A DNA stretch of 64,000 bases from Daphnia carinata (taxonomy: Eukaryota > Arthropoda > Branchiopoda > Diplostraca > Daphniidae): contig NC_081340.1 in NCBI RefSeq assembly GCF_022539665.2, positions 2,046,001-2,110,000 on the forward strand, read 5' to 3'. The position numbers were made by a program, and so were the translations under genes. The stretch's first letter is position 1; each line of letters starts with the position of its first letter. Of this stretch, positions 38,601 through 53,600 are shown in pieces. The notes under the pieces are model-generated. The model saw only the letters and a program-made list of their open reading frames with translations. It was not told the origin of the DNA and ran no database searches.

Positions 38601-41600
38601 AACCCTAGCCCCATTGACGATTCAGTGCAAGAGGTAAATGACACAAGTCCTGAGCTAAAAACTACTCCGATCCAAACACTTCGAGATTGGCAAGAAAAAT
38701 TAATGCAGGCGAAAGAAATATTACTTGTGGCCAAAGAGGAGATTAAGGACATCGCTCTCGCCACTCTTGACTTAATGAATTTGGGGGACAATAAAACCAT
38801 CGCTTCAACAAGCCAATCTAGTAACCCAATATTTGTAACCAATACCACTGCAGCAGCTGAAAGAATGAAAGATATACAACAAGGATTGAAGTCTGCTCAG
38901 GAACAACTCCTCTTGACCAAAGATGGAATTCTCAGCATGAACAGTTTTGCGAGAGATTGGACTGATTTGGTCTCTGAAAATGCAAATGTTTCCAACGGAG
39001 TTTTAAATGACACGGTTGATGGACCAACTAGCATGCCAACACAAAATTTAACAGAGTTGCAGGGGGCATTGAAGCAGTCCCAAAATCAACTGTTATCAAC
39101 TGCTGATGAAACTGAGAACATTGCAAAGTATGCAGAAGACATTATAAGCTTAGGTTTAAAAGCAATAGGGGCTTCACTTGGCCAAACAAGTCCAGCAATC
39201 CTTGGACCAAATGCTTCGGCAATGGAAACATTACAAGAGTGGCAAAGACAGTTCAAAGGAGTTGAGCAACAGGCACTGCTCGCAAAGGATGAAGTGAAAA
39301 ACATTGCAGACTTTGTCTCAAATACATTTTCACACATCCTGACTACTCCTAATGGAACGATTACTGAGTCTCTTGACAAAAATGCATCGACAATTGATGT
39401 ACTGAAGGCGGTGCATCGTGAATTGACTGCTGCAGCTTTGTGCCATTCAACCTCTGGACCCAACGCTTCATCTATTGATCTTTTACAACAATGGCAAACA
39501 AGATTCAAAGAAATGCAACAACAGGCACTGCTTGCAAAGGATGAAATTAGAAACATTTCAGATTATGCAATGAATACCTTTTCAGACCGTTTGGGTTTCG
39601 CTAACGGAACGTCTACAGATCCTGCTGACCAAAACATGTCGACCATCGACATTCTGCAGGCCGTGCATCGTGAATTGTCTGCTACAGCTCTGTGTGAGAA
39701 ACAAATGAAAGAGGTTTCCGATGTTGTCAAGATAGAATATCAAAACATTACCCTGTCCAGAAATGATGGAAATGACTCGATGGCCGTAGAAAATGCCACA
39801 ACACTTGAAATGTTACAAGAATGGAAAAGGGAGTTGAAACAGAATAAAGAGCAATTGCTTCTAGCAGAGGATGAAATTGCGAACATTGCAAACTTTGCCA
39901 GAGAGTTTATGGTGCCAGAAACACAAAAATTGCTGGATGCTTACATTTTGCCAGTGAATGCCACACCTCTAGAACATGACCCAGCCACAATAGAAACCTT
40001 AAACGACTTGCAAAGGAAATTGAAGCGAACCCAGGAACTACTGTTGCTTACCAACGATGAAATTAAAAACATTACCGGATTTGCGACAAAGTTTACCAGT
40101 GAATTAAACCCTAGCCCCATTGACGATTCAGTGCAAGAGGTAAATGACACAAGTCCTGAGCTAAAAACTACTCCGATCCAAACACTTCGAGATTGGCAAG
40201 AAAAATTAATGCAGGCGAAAGAAATATTACTTGTGGCCAAAGAGGAGATTAAGGACATCGCTCTCGCCACTCTTGACTTAATGAATTTGGGGGACAATAA
40301 AACCATCGCTTCAACAAGCCAATCTAGTAACCCAATATTTGTAACCAATACCACTGCAGCAGCTGAAAGAATGAAAGATATACAACAAGGATTGAAGTCT
40401 GCTCAGGAACAACTCCTCTTGACCAAAGATGGAATTCTCAGCATGAACAGTTTTGCGAGAGATTGGACTGATTTGGTCTCTGAAAATGCAAATGTTTCCA
40501 ACGGAGTTTTAAATGACACGGTTGATGGACCAACTAGCATGCCAACACAAAATTTAACAGAGTTGCAGGGGGCATTGAAGCAGTCCCAAAATCAACTGTT
40601 ATCAACTGCTGATGAAACTGAGAACATTGCAAAGTATGCAGAAGACATTATAAGCTTAGGTTTAAAAGCAATAGGGGCTTCACTTGGCCAAACAAGTCCA
40701 GCAATCCTTGGACCAAATGCTTCGGCAATGGAAACATTACAAGAGTGGCAAAGACAGTTCAAAGGAGTTGAGCAACAGGCACTGCTCGCAAAGGATGAAG
40801 TGAAAAACATTGCAGACTTTGTCTCAAATACATTTTCACACATCCTGACTACTCCTAATGGAACGATTACTGAGTCTCTTGACAAAAATGCATCGACAAT
40901 TGATGTACTGAAGGCGGTGCATCGTGAATTGACTGCTGCAGCTTTGTGCCATTCAACCTCTGGACCCAACGCTTCATCTATTGATCTTTTACAACAATGG
41001 CAAACAAGATTCAAAGAAATGCAACAACAGGCACTGCTTGCAAAGGATGAAATTAGAAACATTTCAGATTATGCAATGAATACCTTTTCAGACCGTTTGG
41101 GTTTCGCTAACGGAACGTCTACAGATCCTGCTGACCAAAACATGTCGACCATCGACATTCTGCAGGCCGTGCATCGTGAATTGTCTGCTACAGCTCTGTG
41201 TGAGAAACAAATGAAAGAGGTTTCCGATGTTGTCAAGATAGAATATCAAAACATTACCCTGTCCAGAAATGATGGAAATGACTCGATGGCCGTAGAAAAT
41301 GCCACAACACTTGAAATGTTACAAGAATGGAAAAGGGAGTTGAAACAGAATAAAGAGCAATTGCTTCTAGCAGAGGATGAAATTGCGAACATTGCAAACT
41401 TTGCCAGAGAGTTTATGGTGCCAGAAACACAAAAATTGCTGGATGCTTACATTTTGCCAGTGAATGCCACACCTCTAGAACATGACCCAGCCACAATAGA
41501 AACCTTAAACGACTTGCAAAGGAAATTGAAGCGAACCCAGGAACTACTGTTGCTTACCAACGATGAAATTAAAAACATTACCGGATTTGCGACAAAGTTT

Positions 41601-44600
41601 ACCAGTGAATTAAACCCTAGCCCCATTGACGATTCAGTGCAAGAGGTAAATGACACAAGTCCTGAGCTAAAAACTACTCCGATCCAAACACTTCGAGATT
41701 GGCAAGAAAAATTAATGCAGGCGAAAGAAATATTACTTGTGGCCAAAGAGGAGATTAAGGACATCGCTCTCGCCACTCTTGACTTAATGAATTTGGGGGA
41801 CAATAAAACCATCGCTTCAACAAGCCAATCTAGTAACCCAATATTTGTAACCAATACCACTGCAGCAGCTGAAAGAATGAAAGATATACAACAAGGATTG
41901 AAGTCTGCTCAGGAACAACTCCTCTTGACCAAAGATGGAATTCTCAGCATGAACAGTTTTGCGAGAGATTGGACTGATTTGGTCTCTGAAAATGCAAATG
42001 TTTCCAACGGAGTTTTAAATGACACGGTTGATGGACCAACTAGCATGCCAACACAAAATTTAACAGAGTTGCAGGGGGCATTGAAGCAGTCCCAAAATCA
42101 ACTGTTATCAACTGCTGATGAAACTGAGAACATTGCAAAGTATGCAGAAGACATTATAAGCTTAGGTTTAAAAGCAATAGGGGCTTCACTTGGCCAAACA
42201 AGTCCAGCAATCCTTGGACCAAATGCTTCGGCAATGGAAACATTACAAGAGTGGCAAAGACAGTTCAAAGGAGTTGAGCAACAGGCACTGCTCGCAAAGG
42301 ATGAAGTGAAAAACATTGCAGACTTTGTCTCAAATACATTTTCACACATCCTGACTACTCCTAATGGAACGATTACTGAGTCTCTTGACAAAAATGCATC
42401 GACAATTGATGTACTGAAGGCGGTGCATCGTGAATTGACTGCTGCAGCTTTGTGCCATTCAACCTCTGGACCCAACGCTTCATCTATTGATCTTTTACAA
42501 CAATGGCAAACAAGATTCAAAGAAATGCAACAACAGGCACTGCTTGCAAAGGATGAAATTAGAAACATTTCAGATTATGCAATGAATACCTTTTCAGACC
42601 GTTTGGGTTTCGCTAACGGAACGTCTACAGATCCTGCTGACCAAAACATGTCGACCATCGACATTCTGCAGGCCGTGCATCGTGAATTGTCTGCTACAGC
42701 TCTGTGTGAGAAACAAATGAAAGAGGTTTCCGATGTTGTCAAGATAGAATATCAAAACATCACCCTGTCCAGAAATGATGGAAATGACTCGATGGCCGTA
42801 GAAAATGCCACAACACTTGAAATGTTACAAGAATGGAAAAGGGAGTGGAAACAGAATAAAGAGCAATTGCTTCTAGCAGAGGATGAAATTGCGAACATTG
42901 CAAACTTTGCCAGAGAGTTTATGGTGCCAGAAACACAAAAATTGCTGGATGCTTACACTTTGCCAGTGAATGCCACACCTCTAGAACATGACCCAGCCAC
43001 AATAGAAACCTTAAACGACTTGCAAAGGAAATTGAAGCGAACCCAGGAACTACTGTTGCTTACCAACGATGAAATTAAAAACATTACCGGATTTGCGACA
43101 AAGTTTACCAGTGAATTAAACCCTAGCCCCATTGACGATTCAGTGCAAGAGGTAAATGACACAAGTCCTGAGCTAAAAACTACTCCGATCCAAACACTTC
43201 GAGATTGGCAAGAAAAATTAATGCAGGCGAAAGAAATATTACTTGTGGCCAAAGAGGAGATTAAGGACATCGCTCTCGCCACTCTTGACTTAATGAATTT
43301 GGGGGACAATAAAACCATCGCTTCAACAAGCCAATCTAGTAACCCAATATTTGTAACCAATACCACTGCAGCAGCTGAAAGAATGAAAGATATACAACAA
43401 GGATTGAAGTCTGCTCAGGAACAACTCCTCTTGACCAAAGATGGAATTCTCAGCATGAACAGTTTTGCGAGAGATTGGACTGATTTGGTCTCTGAAAATG
43501 CAAATGTTTCCAACGGAGTTTTAAATGACACGGTTGATGGACCAACTAGCATGCCAACACAAAATTTAACAGAGTTGCAGGGGGCATTGAAGCAGTCCCA
43601 AAATCAACTGTTATCAACTGCTGATGAAACTGAGAACATTGCAAAGTATGCAGAAGACATTATAAGCTTAGGTTTAAAAGCAATAGGGGCTTCACTTGGC
43701 CAAACAAGTCCAGCAATCCTTGGACCAAATGCTTCGGCAATGGAAACATTACAAGAGTGGCAAAGACAGTTCAAAGGAGTTGAGCAACAGGCACTGCTCG
43801 CAAAGGATGAAGTGAAAAACATTGCAGACTTTGTCTCAAATACATTTTCACACATCCTGACTACTCCTAATGGAACGATTACTGAGTCTCTTGACAAAAA
43901 TGCCTCGACAATTGATGTACTGAAGGCGGTGCATCGTGAATTGACTGCTGCAGCTTTGTGCCATTCAACCTCTGGACCCAACGCTTCATCTATTGATCTT
44001 TTACAACAATGGCAAACAAGATTCAAAGAAATGCAACAACAGGCACTGCTTGCAAAGGATGAAATTAGAAACATTTCAGATTATGCAATGAATACCTTTT
44101 CAGACCGTTTGGGTTTCGCTAACGGAACGTCTACAGATCCTGCTGACCAAAACATGTCGACCATCGACATTCTGCAGGCCGTGCATCGTGAATTGTCTGC
44201 TACAGCTCTGTGTGAGAAACAAATGAAAGAGGTTTCCGATGTTGTCAAGATAGAATATCAAAACATTACCCTGTCCAGAAATGATGGAAATGACTCGATG
44301 GCCGTAGAAAATGCCACAACACTTGAAATGTTACAAGAATGGAAAAGGGAGTTGAAACAGAATAAAGAGCAATTGCTTCTAGCAGAGGATGAAATTGCGA
44401 ACATTGCAAACTTTGCCAGAGAGTTTATGGTGCCAGAAACACAAAAATTGCTGGATGCTTACACTTTGCCAGTGAATGCCACACCTCTAGAACATGACCC
44501 AGCCACAATAGAAACCTTAAACGACTTGCAAAGGAAATTGAAGCGAACCCAGGAACTACTGTTGCTTACCAACGATGAAATTAAAAACATTACCGGATTT

Positions 44601-47600
44601 GCGACAAAGTTTACCAGTGAATTAAACCCTAGCCCCATTGACGATTCAGTGCAAGAGGTAAATGACACAAGTCCTGAGCTAAAAACTACTCCGATCCAAA
44701 CACTTCGAGATTGGCAAGAAAAATTAATGCAGGCGAAAGAAATATTACTTGTGGCCAAAGAGGAGATTAAGGACATCGCTCTCGCCACTCTTGACTTAAT
44801 GAATTTGGGGGACAATAAAACCATCGCTTCAACAAGCCAATCTAGTAACCCAATATTTGTAACCAATACCACTGCAGCAGCTGAAAGAATGAAAGATATA
44901 CAACAAGGATTGAAGTCTGCTCAGGAACAACTCCTCTTGACCAAAGATGGAATTCTCAGCATGAACAGTTTTGCGAGAGATTGGACTGATTTGGTCTCTG
45001 AAAATGCAAATGTTTCCAACGGAGTTTTAAATGACACGGTTGATGGACCAACTAGCATGCCAACACAAAATTTAACAGAGTTGCAGGGGGCATTGAAGCA
45101 GTCCCAAAATCAACTGTTATCAACTGCTGATGAAACTGAGAACATTGCAAAGTATGCAGAAGACATTATAAGCTTAGGTTTAAAAGCAATAGGGGCTTCA
45201 CTTGGCCAAACAAGTCCAGCAATCCTTGGACCAAATGCTTCGGCAATGGAAACATTACAAGAGTGGCAAAGACAGTTCAAAGGAGTTGAGCAACAGGCAC
45301 TGCTCGCAAAGGATGAAGTGAAAAACATTGCAGACTTTGTCTCAAATACATTTTCACACATCCTGACTACTCCTAATGGAACGATTACTGAGTCTCTTGA
45401 CAAAAATGCCTCGACAATTGATGTACTGAAGGCGGTGCATCGTGAATTGACTGCTGCAGCTTTGTGCCATTCAACCTCTGGACCCAACGCTTCATCTATT
45501 GATCTTTTACAACAATGGCAAACAAGATTCAAAGAAATGCAACAACAGGCACTGCTTGCAAAGGATGAAATTAGAAACATTTCAGATTATGCAATGAATA
45601 CCTTTTCAGACCGTTTGGGTTTCGCTAACGGAACGTCTACAGATCCTGCTGACCAAAACATGTCGACCATCGACATTCTGCAGGCCGTGCATCGTGAATT
45701 GTCTGCTACAGCTCTGTGTGAGAAACAAATGAAAGAGGTTTCCGATGTTGTCAAGATAGAATATCAAAACATTACCCTGTCCAGAAATGATGGAAATGAC
45801 TCGATGGCCGTAGAAAATGCCACAACACTTGAAATGTTACAAGAATGGAAAAGGGAGTTGAAACAGAATAAAGAGCAATTGCTTCTAGCAGAGGATGAAA
45901 TTGCGAACATTGCAAACTTTGCCAGAGAGTTTATGGTGCCAGAAACACAAAAATTGCTGGATGCTTACACTTTGCCAGTGAATGCCACACCTCTAGAACA
46001 TGACCCAGCCACAATAGAAACCTTAAACGACTTGCAAAGGAAATTGAAGCGAACCCAGGAACTACTGTTGCTTACCAACGATGAAATTAAAAACATTACC
46101 GGATTTGCGACAAAGTTTACCAGTGAATTAAACCCTAGCCCCATTGACGATTCAGTGCAAGAGGTAAATGACACAAGTCCTGAGCTAAAAACTACTCCGA
46201 TCCAAACACTTCGAGATTGGCAAGAAAAATTAATGCAGGCGAAAGAAATATTACTTGTGGCCAAAGAGGAGATTAAGGACATCGCTCTCGCCACTCTTGA
46301 CTTAATGAATTTGGGGGACAATAAAACCATCGCTTCAACAAGCCAATCTAGTAACCCAATATTTGTAACCAATACCACTGCAGCAGCTGAAAGAATGAAA
46401 GATATACAACAAGGATTGAAGTCTGCTCAGGAACAACTCCTCTTGACCAAAGATGGAATTCTCAGCATGAACAGTTTTGCGAGAGATTGGACTGATTTGG
46501 TCTCTGAAAATGCAAATGTTTCCAACGGAGTTTTAAATGACACGGTTGATGGACCAACTAGCATGCCAACACAAAATTTAACAGAGTTGCAGGGGGCATT
46601 GAAGCAGTCCCAAAATCAACTGTTATCAACTGCTGATGAAACTGAGAACATTGCAAAGTATGCAGAAGACATTATAAGCTTAGGTTTAAAAGCAATAGGG
46701 GCTTCACTTGGCCAAACAAGTCCAGCAATCCTTGGACCAAATGCTTCGGCAATGGAAACATTACAAGAGTGGCAAAGACAGTTCAAAGGAGTTGAGCAAC
46801 AGGCACTGCTCGCAAAGGATGAAGTGAAAAACATTGCAGACTTTGTCTCAAATACATTTTCACACATCCTGACTACTCCTAATGGAACGATTACTGAGTC
46901 TCTTGACAAAAATGCCTCGACAATTGATGTACTGAAGGCGGTGCATCGTGAATTGACTGCTGCAGCTTTGTGCCATTCAACCTCTGGACCCAACGCTTCA
47001 TCTATTGATCTTTTACAACAATGGCAAACAAGATTCAAAGAAATGCAACAACAGGCACTGCTTGCAAAGGATGAAATTAGAAACATTTCAGATTATGCAA
47101 TGAATACCTTTTCAGACCGTTTGGGTTTCGCTAACGGAACGTCTACAGATCCTGCTGACCAAAACATGTCGACCATCGACATTCTGCAGGCCGTGCATCG
47201 TGAATTGTCTGCTACAGCTCTGTGTGAGAAACAAATGAAAGAGGTTTCCGATGTTGTCAAGATAGAATATCAAAACATCACCCTGTCCAGAAATGATGGA
47301 AATGACTCGATGGCCGTAGAAAATGCCACAACACTTGAAATGTTACAAGAATGGAAAAGGGAGTTGAAACAGAATAAAGAGCAATTGCTTCTAGCAGAGG
47401 ATGAAATTGCGAACATTGCAAACTTTGCCAGAGAGTTTATGGTGCCAGAAACACAAAAATTGCTGGATGCTTACACTTTGCCAGTGAATGCCACACCTCT
47501 AGAACATGACCCAGCCACAATAGAAACCTTAAACGACTTGCAAAGGAAATTGAAGCGAACCCAGGAACTACTGTTGCTTACCAACGATGAAATTAAAAAC

Positions 47601-50600
47601 ATTACCGGATTTGCGACAAAGTTTACCAGTGAATTAAACCCTAGCCCCATTGACGATTCAGTGCAAGAGGTAAATGACACAAGTCCTGAGCTAAAAACTA
47701 CTCCGATCCAAACACTTCGAGATTGGCAAGAAAAATTAATGCAGGCGAAAGAAATATTACTTGTGGCCAAAGAGGAGATTAAGGACATCGCTCTCGCCAC
47801 TCTTGACTTAATGAATTTGGGGGACAATAAAACCATCGCTTCAACAAGCCAATCTAGTAACCCAATATTTGTAACCAATACCACTGCAGCAGCTGAAAGA
47901 ATGAAAGATATACAACAAGGATTGAAGTCTGCTCAGGAACAACTCCTCTTGACCAAAGATGGAATTCTCAGCATGAACAGTTTTGCGAGAGATTGGACTG
48001 ATTTGGTCTCTGAAAATGCAAATGTTTCCAACGGAGTTTTAAATGACACGGTTGATGGACCAACTAGCATGCCAACACAAAATTTAACAGAGTTGCAGGG
48101 GGCATTGAAGCAGTCCCAAAATCAACTGTTATCAACTGCTGATGAAACTGAGAACATTGCAAAGTATGCAGAAGACATTATAAGCTTAGGTTTAAAAGCA
48201 ATAGGGGCTTCACTTGGCCAAACAAGTCCAGCAATCCTTGGACCAAATGCTTCGGCAATGGAAACATTACAAGAGTGGCAAAGACAGTTCAAAGGAGTTG
48301 AGCAACAGGCACTGCTCGCAAAGGATGAAGTGAAAAACATTGCAGACTTTGTCTCAAATACATTTTCACACATCCTGACTACTCCTAATGGAACGATTAC
48401 TGAGTCTCTTGACAAAAATGCCTCGACAATTGATGTACTGAAGGCGGTGCATCGTGAATTGACTGCTGCAGCTTTGTGCCATTCAACCTCTGGACCCAAC
48501 GCTTCATCTATTGATCTTTTACAACAATGGCAAACAAGATTCAAAGAAATGCAACAACAGGCACTGCTTGCAAAGGATGAAATTAGAAACATTTCAGATT
48601 ATGCAATGAATACCTTTTCAGACCGTTTGGGTTTCGCTAACGGAACGTCTACAGATCCTGCTGACCAAAACATGTCGACCATCGACATTCTGCAGGCCGT
48701 GCATCGTGAATTGTCTGCTACAGCTCTGTGTGAGAAACAAATGAAAGAGGTTTCCGATGTTGTCAAGATAGAATATCAAAACATTACCCTGTCCAGAAAT
48801 GATGGAAATGACTCGATGGCCGTAGAAAATGCCACAACACTTGAAATGTTACAAGAATGGAAAAGGGAGTTGAAACAGAATAAAGAGCAATTGCTTCTAG
48901 CAGAGGATGAAATTGCGAACATTGCAAACTTTGCCAGAGAGTTTATGGTGCCAGAAACACAAAAATTGCTGGATGCTTACATTTTGCCAGTGAATGCCAC
49001 ACCTCTAGAACATGACCCAGCCACAATAGAAACCTTAAACGACTTGCAAAGGAAATTGAAGCGAACCCAGGAACTACTGTTGCTTACCAACGATGAAATT
49101 AAAAACATTACCGGATTTGCGACAAAGTTTACCAGTGAATTAAACCCTAGCCCCATTGACGATTCAGTGCAAGAGGTAAATGACACAAGTCCTGAGCTAA
49201 AAACTACTCCGATCCAAACACTTCGAGATTGGCAAGAAAAATTAATGCAGGCGAAAGAAATATTACTTGTGGCCAAAGAGGAGATTAAGGACATCGCTCT
49301 CGCCACTCTTGACTTAATGAATTTGGGGGACAACAAAACCATCGCTTCAACAAGCCAATCTAGTAACCCAATATTTGTAACCAATACCACTGCAGCAGCT
49401 GAAAGAATGAAAGATATACAACAAGGATTGAAGTCTGCTCAGGAACAACTCCTCTTGACCAAAGATGGAATTCTCAGCATGAACAGTTTTGCGAGAGATT
49501 GGACTGATTTGGTCTCTGAAAATGCAAATGTTTCCAACGGAGTTTTAAATGACACGGTTGATGGACCAACTAGCATGCCAACACAAAATTTAACAGAGTT
49601 GCAGGGGGCATTGAAGCAGTCCCAAAATCAACTGTTATCAACTGCTGATGAAACTGAGAACATTGCAAAGTATGCAGAAGACATTATAAGCTTAGGTTTA
49701 AAAGCAATAGGGGCTTCACTTGGCCAAACAAGTCCAGCAATCCTTGGACCAAATGCTTCGGCAATGGAAACATTACAAGAGTGGCAAAGACAGTTCAAAG
49801 GAGTTGAGCAACAGGCACTGCTCGCAAAGGATGAAGTGAAAAACATTGCAGACTTTGTCTCAAATACATTTTCACACATCCTGACTACTCCTAATGGAAC
49901 GATTACTGAGTCTCTTGACAAAAATGCCTCGACAATTGATGTACTGAAGGCGGTGCATCGTGAATTGACTGCTGCAGCTTTGTGCCATTCAACCTCTGGA
50001 CCCAACGCTTCATCTATTGATCTTTTACAACAATGGCAAACAAGATTCAAAGAAATGCAACAACAGGCACTGCTTGCAAAGGATGAAATTAGAAACATTT
50101 CAGATTATGCAATGAATACCTTTTCAGACCGTTTGGGTTTCGCTAACGGAACGTCTACAGATCCTGCTGACCAAAACATGTCGACCATCGACATTCTGCA
50201 GGCCGTGCATCGTGAATTGTCTGCTACAGCTCTGTGTGAGAAACAAATGAAAGAGGTTTCCGATGTTGTCAAGATAGAATATCAAAACATCACCCTGTCC
50301 AGAAATGATGGAAATGACTCGATGGCCGTAGAAAATGCCACAACACTTGAAATGTTACAAGAATGGAAAAGGGAGTGGAAACAGAATAAAGAGCAATTGC
50401 TTCTAGCAGAGGATGAAATTGCGAACATTGCAAACTTTGCCAGAGAGTTTATGGTGCCAGAAACACAAAAATTGCTGGATGCTTACACTTTGCCAGTGAA
50501 TGCCACACCTCTAGAACATGACCCAGCCACAATAGAAACCTTAAACGACTTGCAAAGGAAATTGAAGCGAACCCAGGAACTACTGTTGCTTACCAACGAT

Positions 50601-53600
50601 GAAATTAAAAACATTACCGGATTTGCGACAAAGTTTACCAGTGAATTAAACCCTAGCCCCATTGACGATTCAGTGCAAGAGGTAAATGACACAAGTCCTG
50701 AGCTAAAAACTACTCCGATCCAAACACTTCGAGATTGGCAAGAAAAATTAATGCAGGCGAAAGAAATATTACTTGTGGCCAAAGAGGAGATTAAGGACAT
50801 CGCTCTCGCCACTCTTGACTTAATGAATTTGGGGGACAATAAAACCATCGCTTCAACAAGCCAATCTAGTAACCCAATATTTGTAACCAATACCACTGCA
50901 GCAGCTGAAAGAATGAAAGATATACAACAAGGATTGAAGTCTGCTCAGGAACAACTCCTCTTGACCAAAGATGGAATTCTCAGCATGAACAGTTTTGCGA
51001 GAGATTGGACTGATTTGGTCTCTGAAAATGCAAATGTTTCCAACGGAGTTTTAAATGACACGGTTGATGGACCAACTAGCATGCCAACACAAAATTTAAC
51101 AGAGTTGCAGGGGGCATTGAAGCAGTCCCAAAATCAACTGTTATCAACTGCTGATGAAACTGAGAACATTGCAAAGTATGCAGAAGACATTATAAGCTTA
51201 GGTTTAAAAGCAATAGGGGCTTCACTTGGCCAAACAAGTCCAGCAATCCTTGGACCAAATGCTTCGGCAATGGAAACATTACAAGAGTGGCAAAGACAGT
51301 TCAAAGGAGTTGAGCAACAGGCACTGCTCGCAAAGGATGAAGTGAAAAACATTGCAGACTTTGTCTCAAATACATTTTCACACATCCTGACTACTCCTAA
51401 TGGAACGATTACTGAGTCTCTTGACAAAAATGCCTCGACAATTGATGTACTGAAGGCGGTGCATCGTGAATTGACTGCTGCAGCTTTGTGCCATTCAACC
51501 TCTGGACCCAACGCTTCATCTATTGATCTTTTACAACAATGGCAAACAAGATTCAAAGAAATGCAACAACAGGCACTGCTTGCAAAGGATGAAATTAGAA
51601 ACATTTCAGATTATGCAATGAATACCTTTTCAGACCGTTTGGGTTTCGCTAACGGAACGTCTACAGATCCTGCTGACCAAAACATGTCGACCATCGACAT
51701 TCTGCAGGCCGTGCATCGTGAATTGTCTGCTACAGCTCTGTGTGAGAAACAAATGAAAGAGGTTTCCGATGTTGTCAAGATAGAATATCAAAACATCACC
51801 CTGTCCAGAAATGATGGAAATGACTCGATGGCCGTAGAAAATGCCACAACACTTGAAATGTTACAAGAATGGAAAAGGGAGTTGAAACAGAATAAAGAGC
51901 AATTGCTTCTAGCAGAGGATGAAATTGCGAACATTGCAAACTTTGCCAGAGAGTTTATGGTGCCAGAAACACAAAAATTGCTGGATGCTTACACTTTGCC
52001 AGTGAATGCCACACCTCTAGAACATGACCCAGCCACAATAGAAACCATAAACGACTTGCAAAGGAAATTGAAGCGAACCCAGGAACTACTGTTGCTTACC
52101 AACGATGAAATTAAAAACATTACCGGATTTGCGACAAAGTTTACCAGTGAATTAAACCCTAGCCCCATTGACGATTCAGTGCAAGAGGTAAATGACACAA
52201 GTCCTGAGCTAAAAACTACTCCGATCCAAACACTTCGAGATTGGCAAGAAAAATTAATGCAGGCGAAAGAAATATTACTTGTGGCCAAAGAGGAGATTAA
52301 GGACATCGCTCTCGCCACTCTTGACTTAATGAATTTGGGGGACAACAAAACCATCGCTTCAACAAGCCAATCTAGTAACCCAATATTTGTAACCAATACC
52401 ACTGCAGCAGCTGAAAGAATGAAAGATATACAACAAGGATTGAAGTCTGCTCAGGAACAACTCCTCTTGACCAAAGATGGAATTCTCAGCATGAACAGTT
52501 TTGCGAGAGATTGGACTGATTTGGTCTCTGAAAATGCAAATGTTTCCAACGGAGTTTTAAATGACACGGTTGATGGACCAACTAGCATGCCAACACAAAA
52601 TTTAACAGAGTTGCAGGGGGCATTGAAGCAGTCCCAAAATCAACTGTTATCAACTGCTGATGAAACTGAGAACATTGCAAAGTATGCAGAAGACATTATA
52701 AGCTTAGGTTTAAAAGCAATAGGGGCTTCACTTGGCCAAACAAGTCCAGCAATCCTTGGACCAAATGCTTCGGCAATGGAAACATTACAAGAGTGGCAAA
52801 GACAGTTCAAAGGAGTTGAGCAACAGGCACTGCTCGCAAAGGATGAAGTGAAAAACATTGCAGACTTTGTCTCAAATACATTTTCACACATCCTGACTAC
52901 TCCTAATGGAACGATTACTGAGTCTCTTGACAAAAATGCCTCGACAATTGATGTACTGAAGGCGGTGCATCGTGAATTGACTGCTGCAGCTTTGTGCCAT
53001 TCAACCTCTGGACCCAACGCTTCATCTATTGATCTTTTACAACAATGGCAAACAAGATTCAAAGAAATGCAACAACAGGCACTGCTTGCAAAGGATGAAA
53101 TTAGAAACATTTCAGATTATGCAATGAATACCTTTTCAGACCGTTTGGGTTTCGCTAACGGAACGTCTACAGATCCTGCTGACCAAAACATGTCGACCAT
53201 CGACATTCTGCAGGCCGTGCATCGTGAATTGTCTGCTACAGCTCTGTGTGAGAAACAAATGAAAGAGGTTTCCGATGTTGTCAAGATAGAATATCAAAAC
53301 ATTACCCTGTCCAGAAATGATGGAAATGACTCGATGGCCGTAGAAAATGCCACAACACTTGAAATGTTACAAGAATGGAAAAGGGAGTTGAAACAGAATA
53401 AAGAGCAATTGCTTCTAGCAGAGGATGAAATTGCGAACATTGCAAACTTTGCCAGAGAGTTTATGGTGCCAGAAACACAAAAATTGCTGGATGCTTACAC
53501 TTTGCCAGTGAATGCCACACCTCTAGAACATGACCCAGCCACAATAGAAACCTTAAACGACTTGCAAAGGAAATTGAAGCGAACCCAGGAACTACTGTTG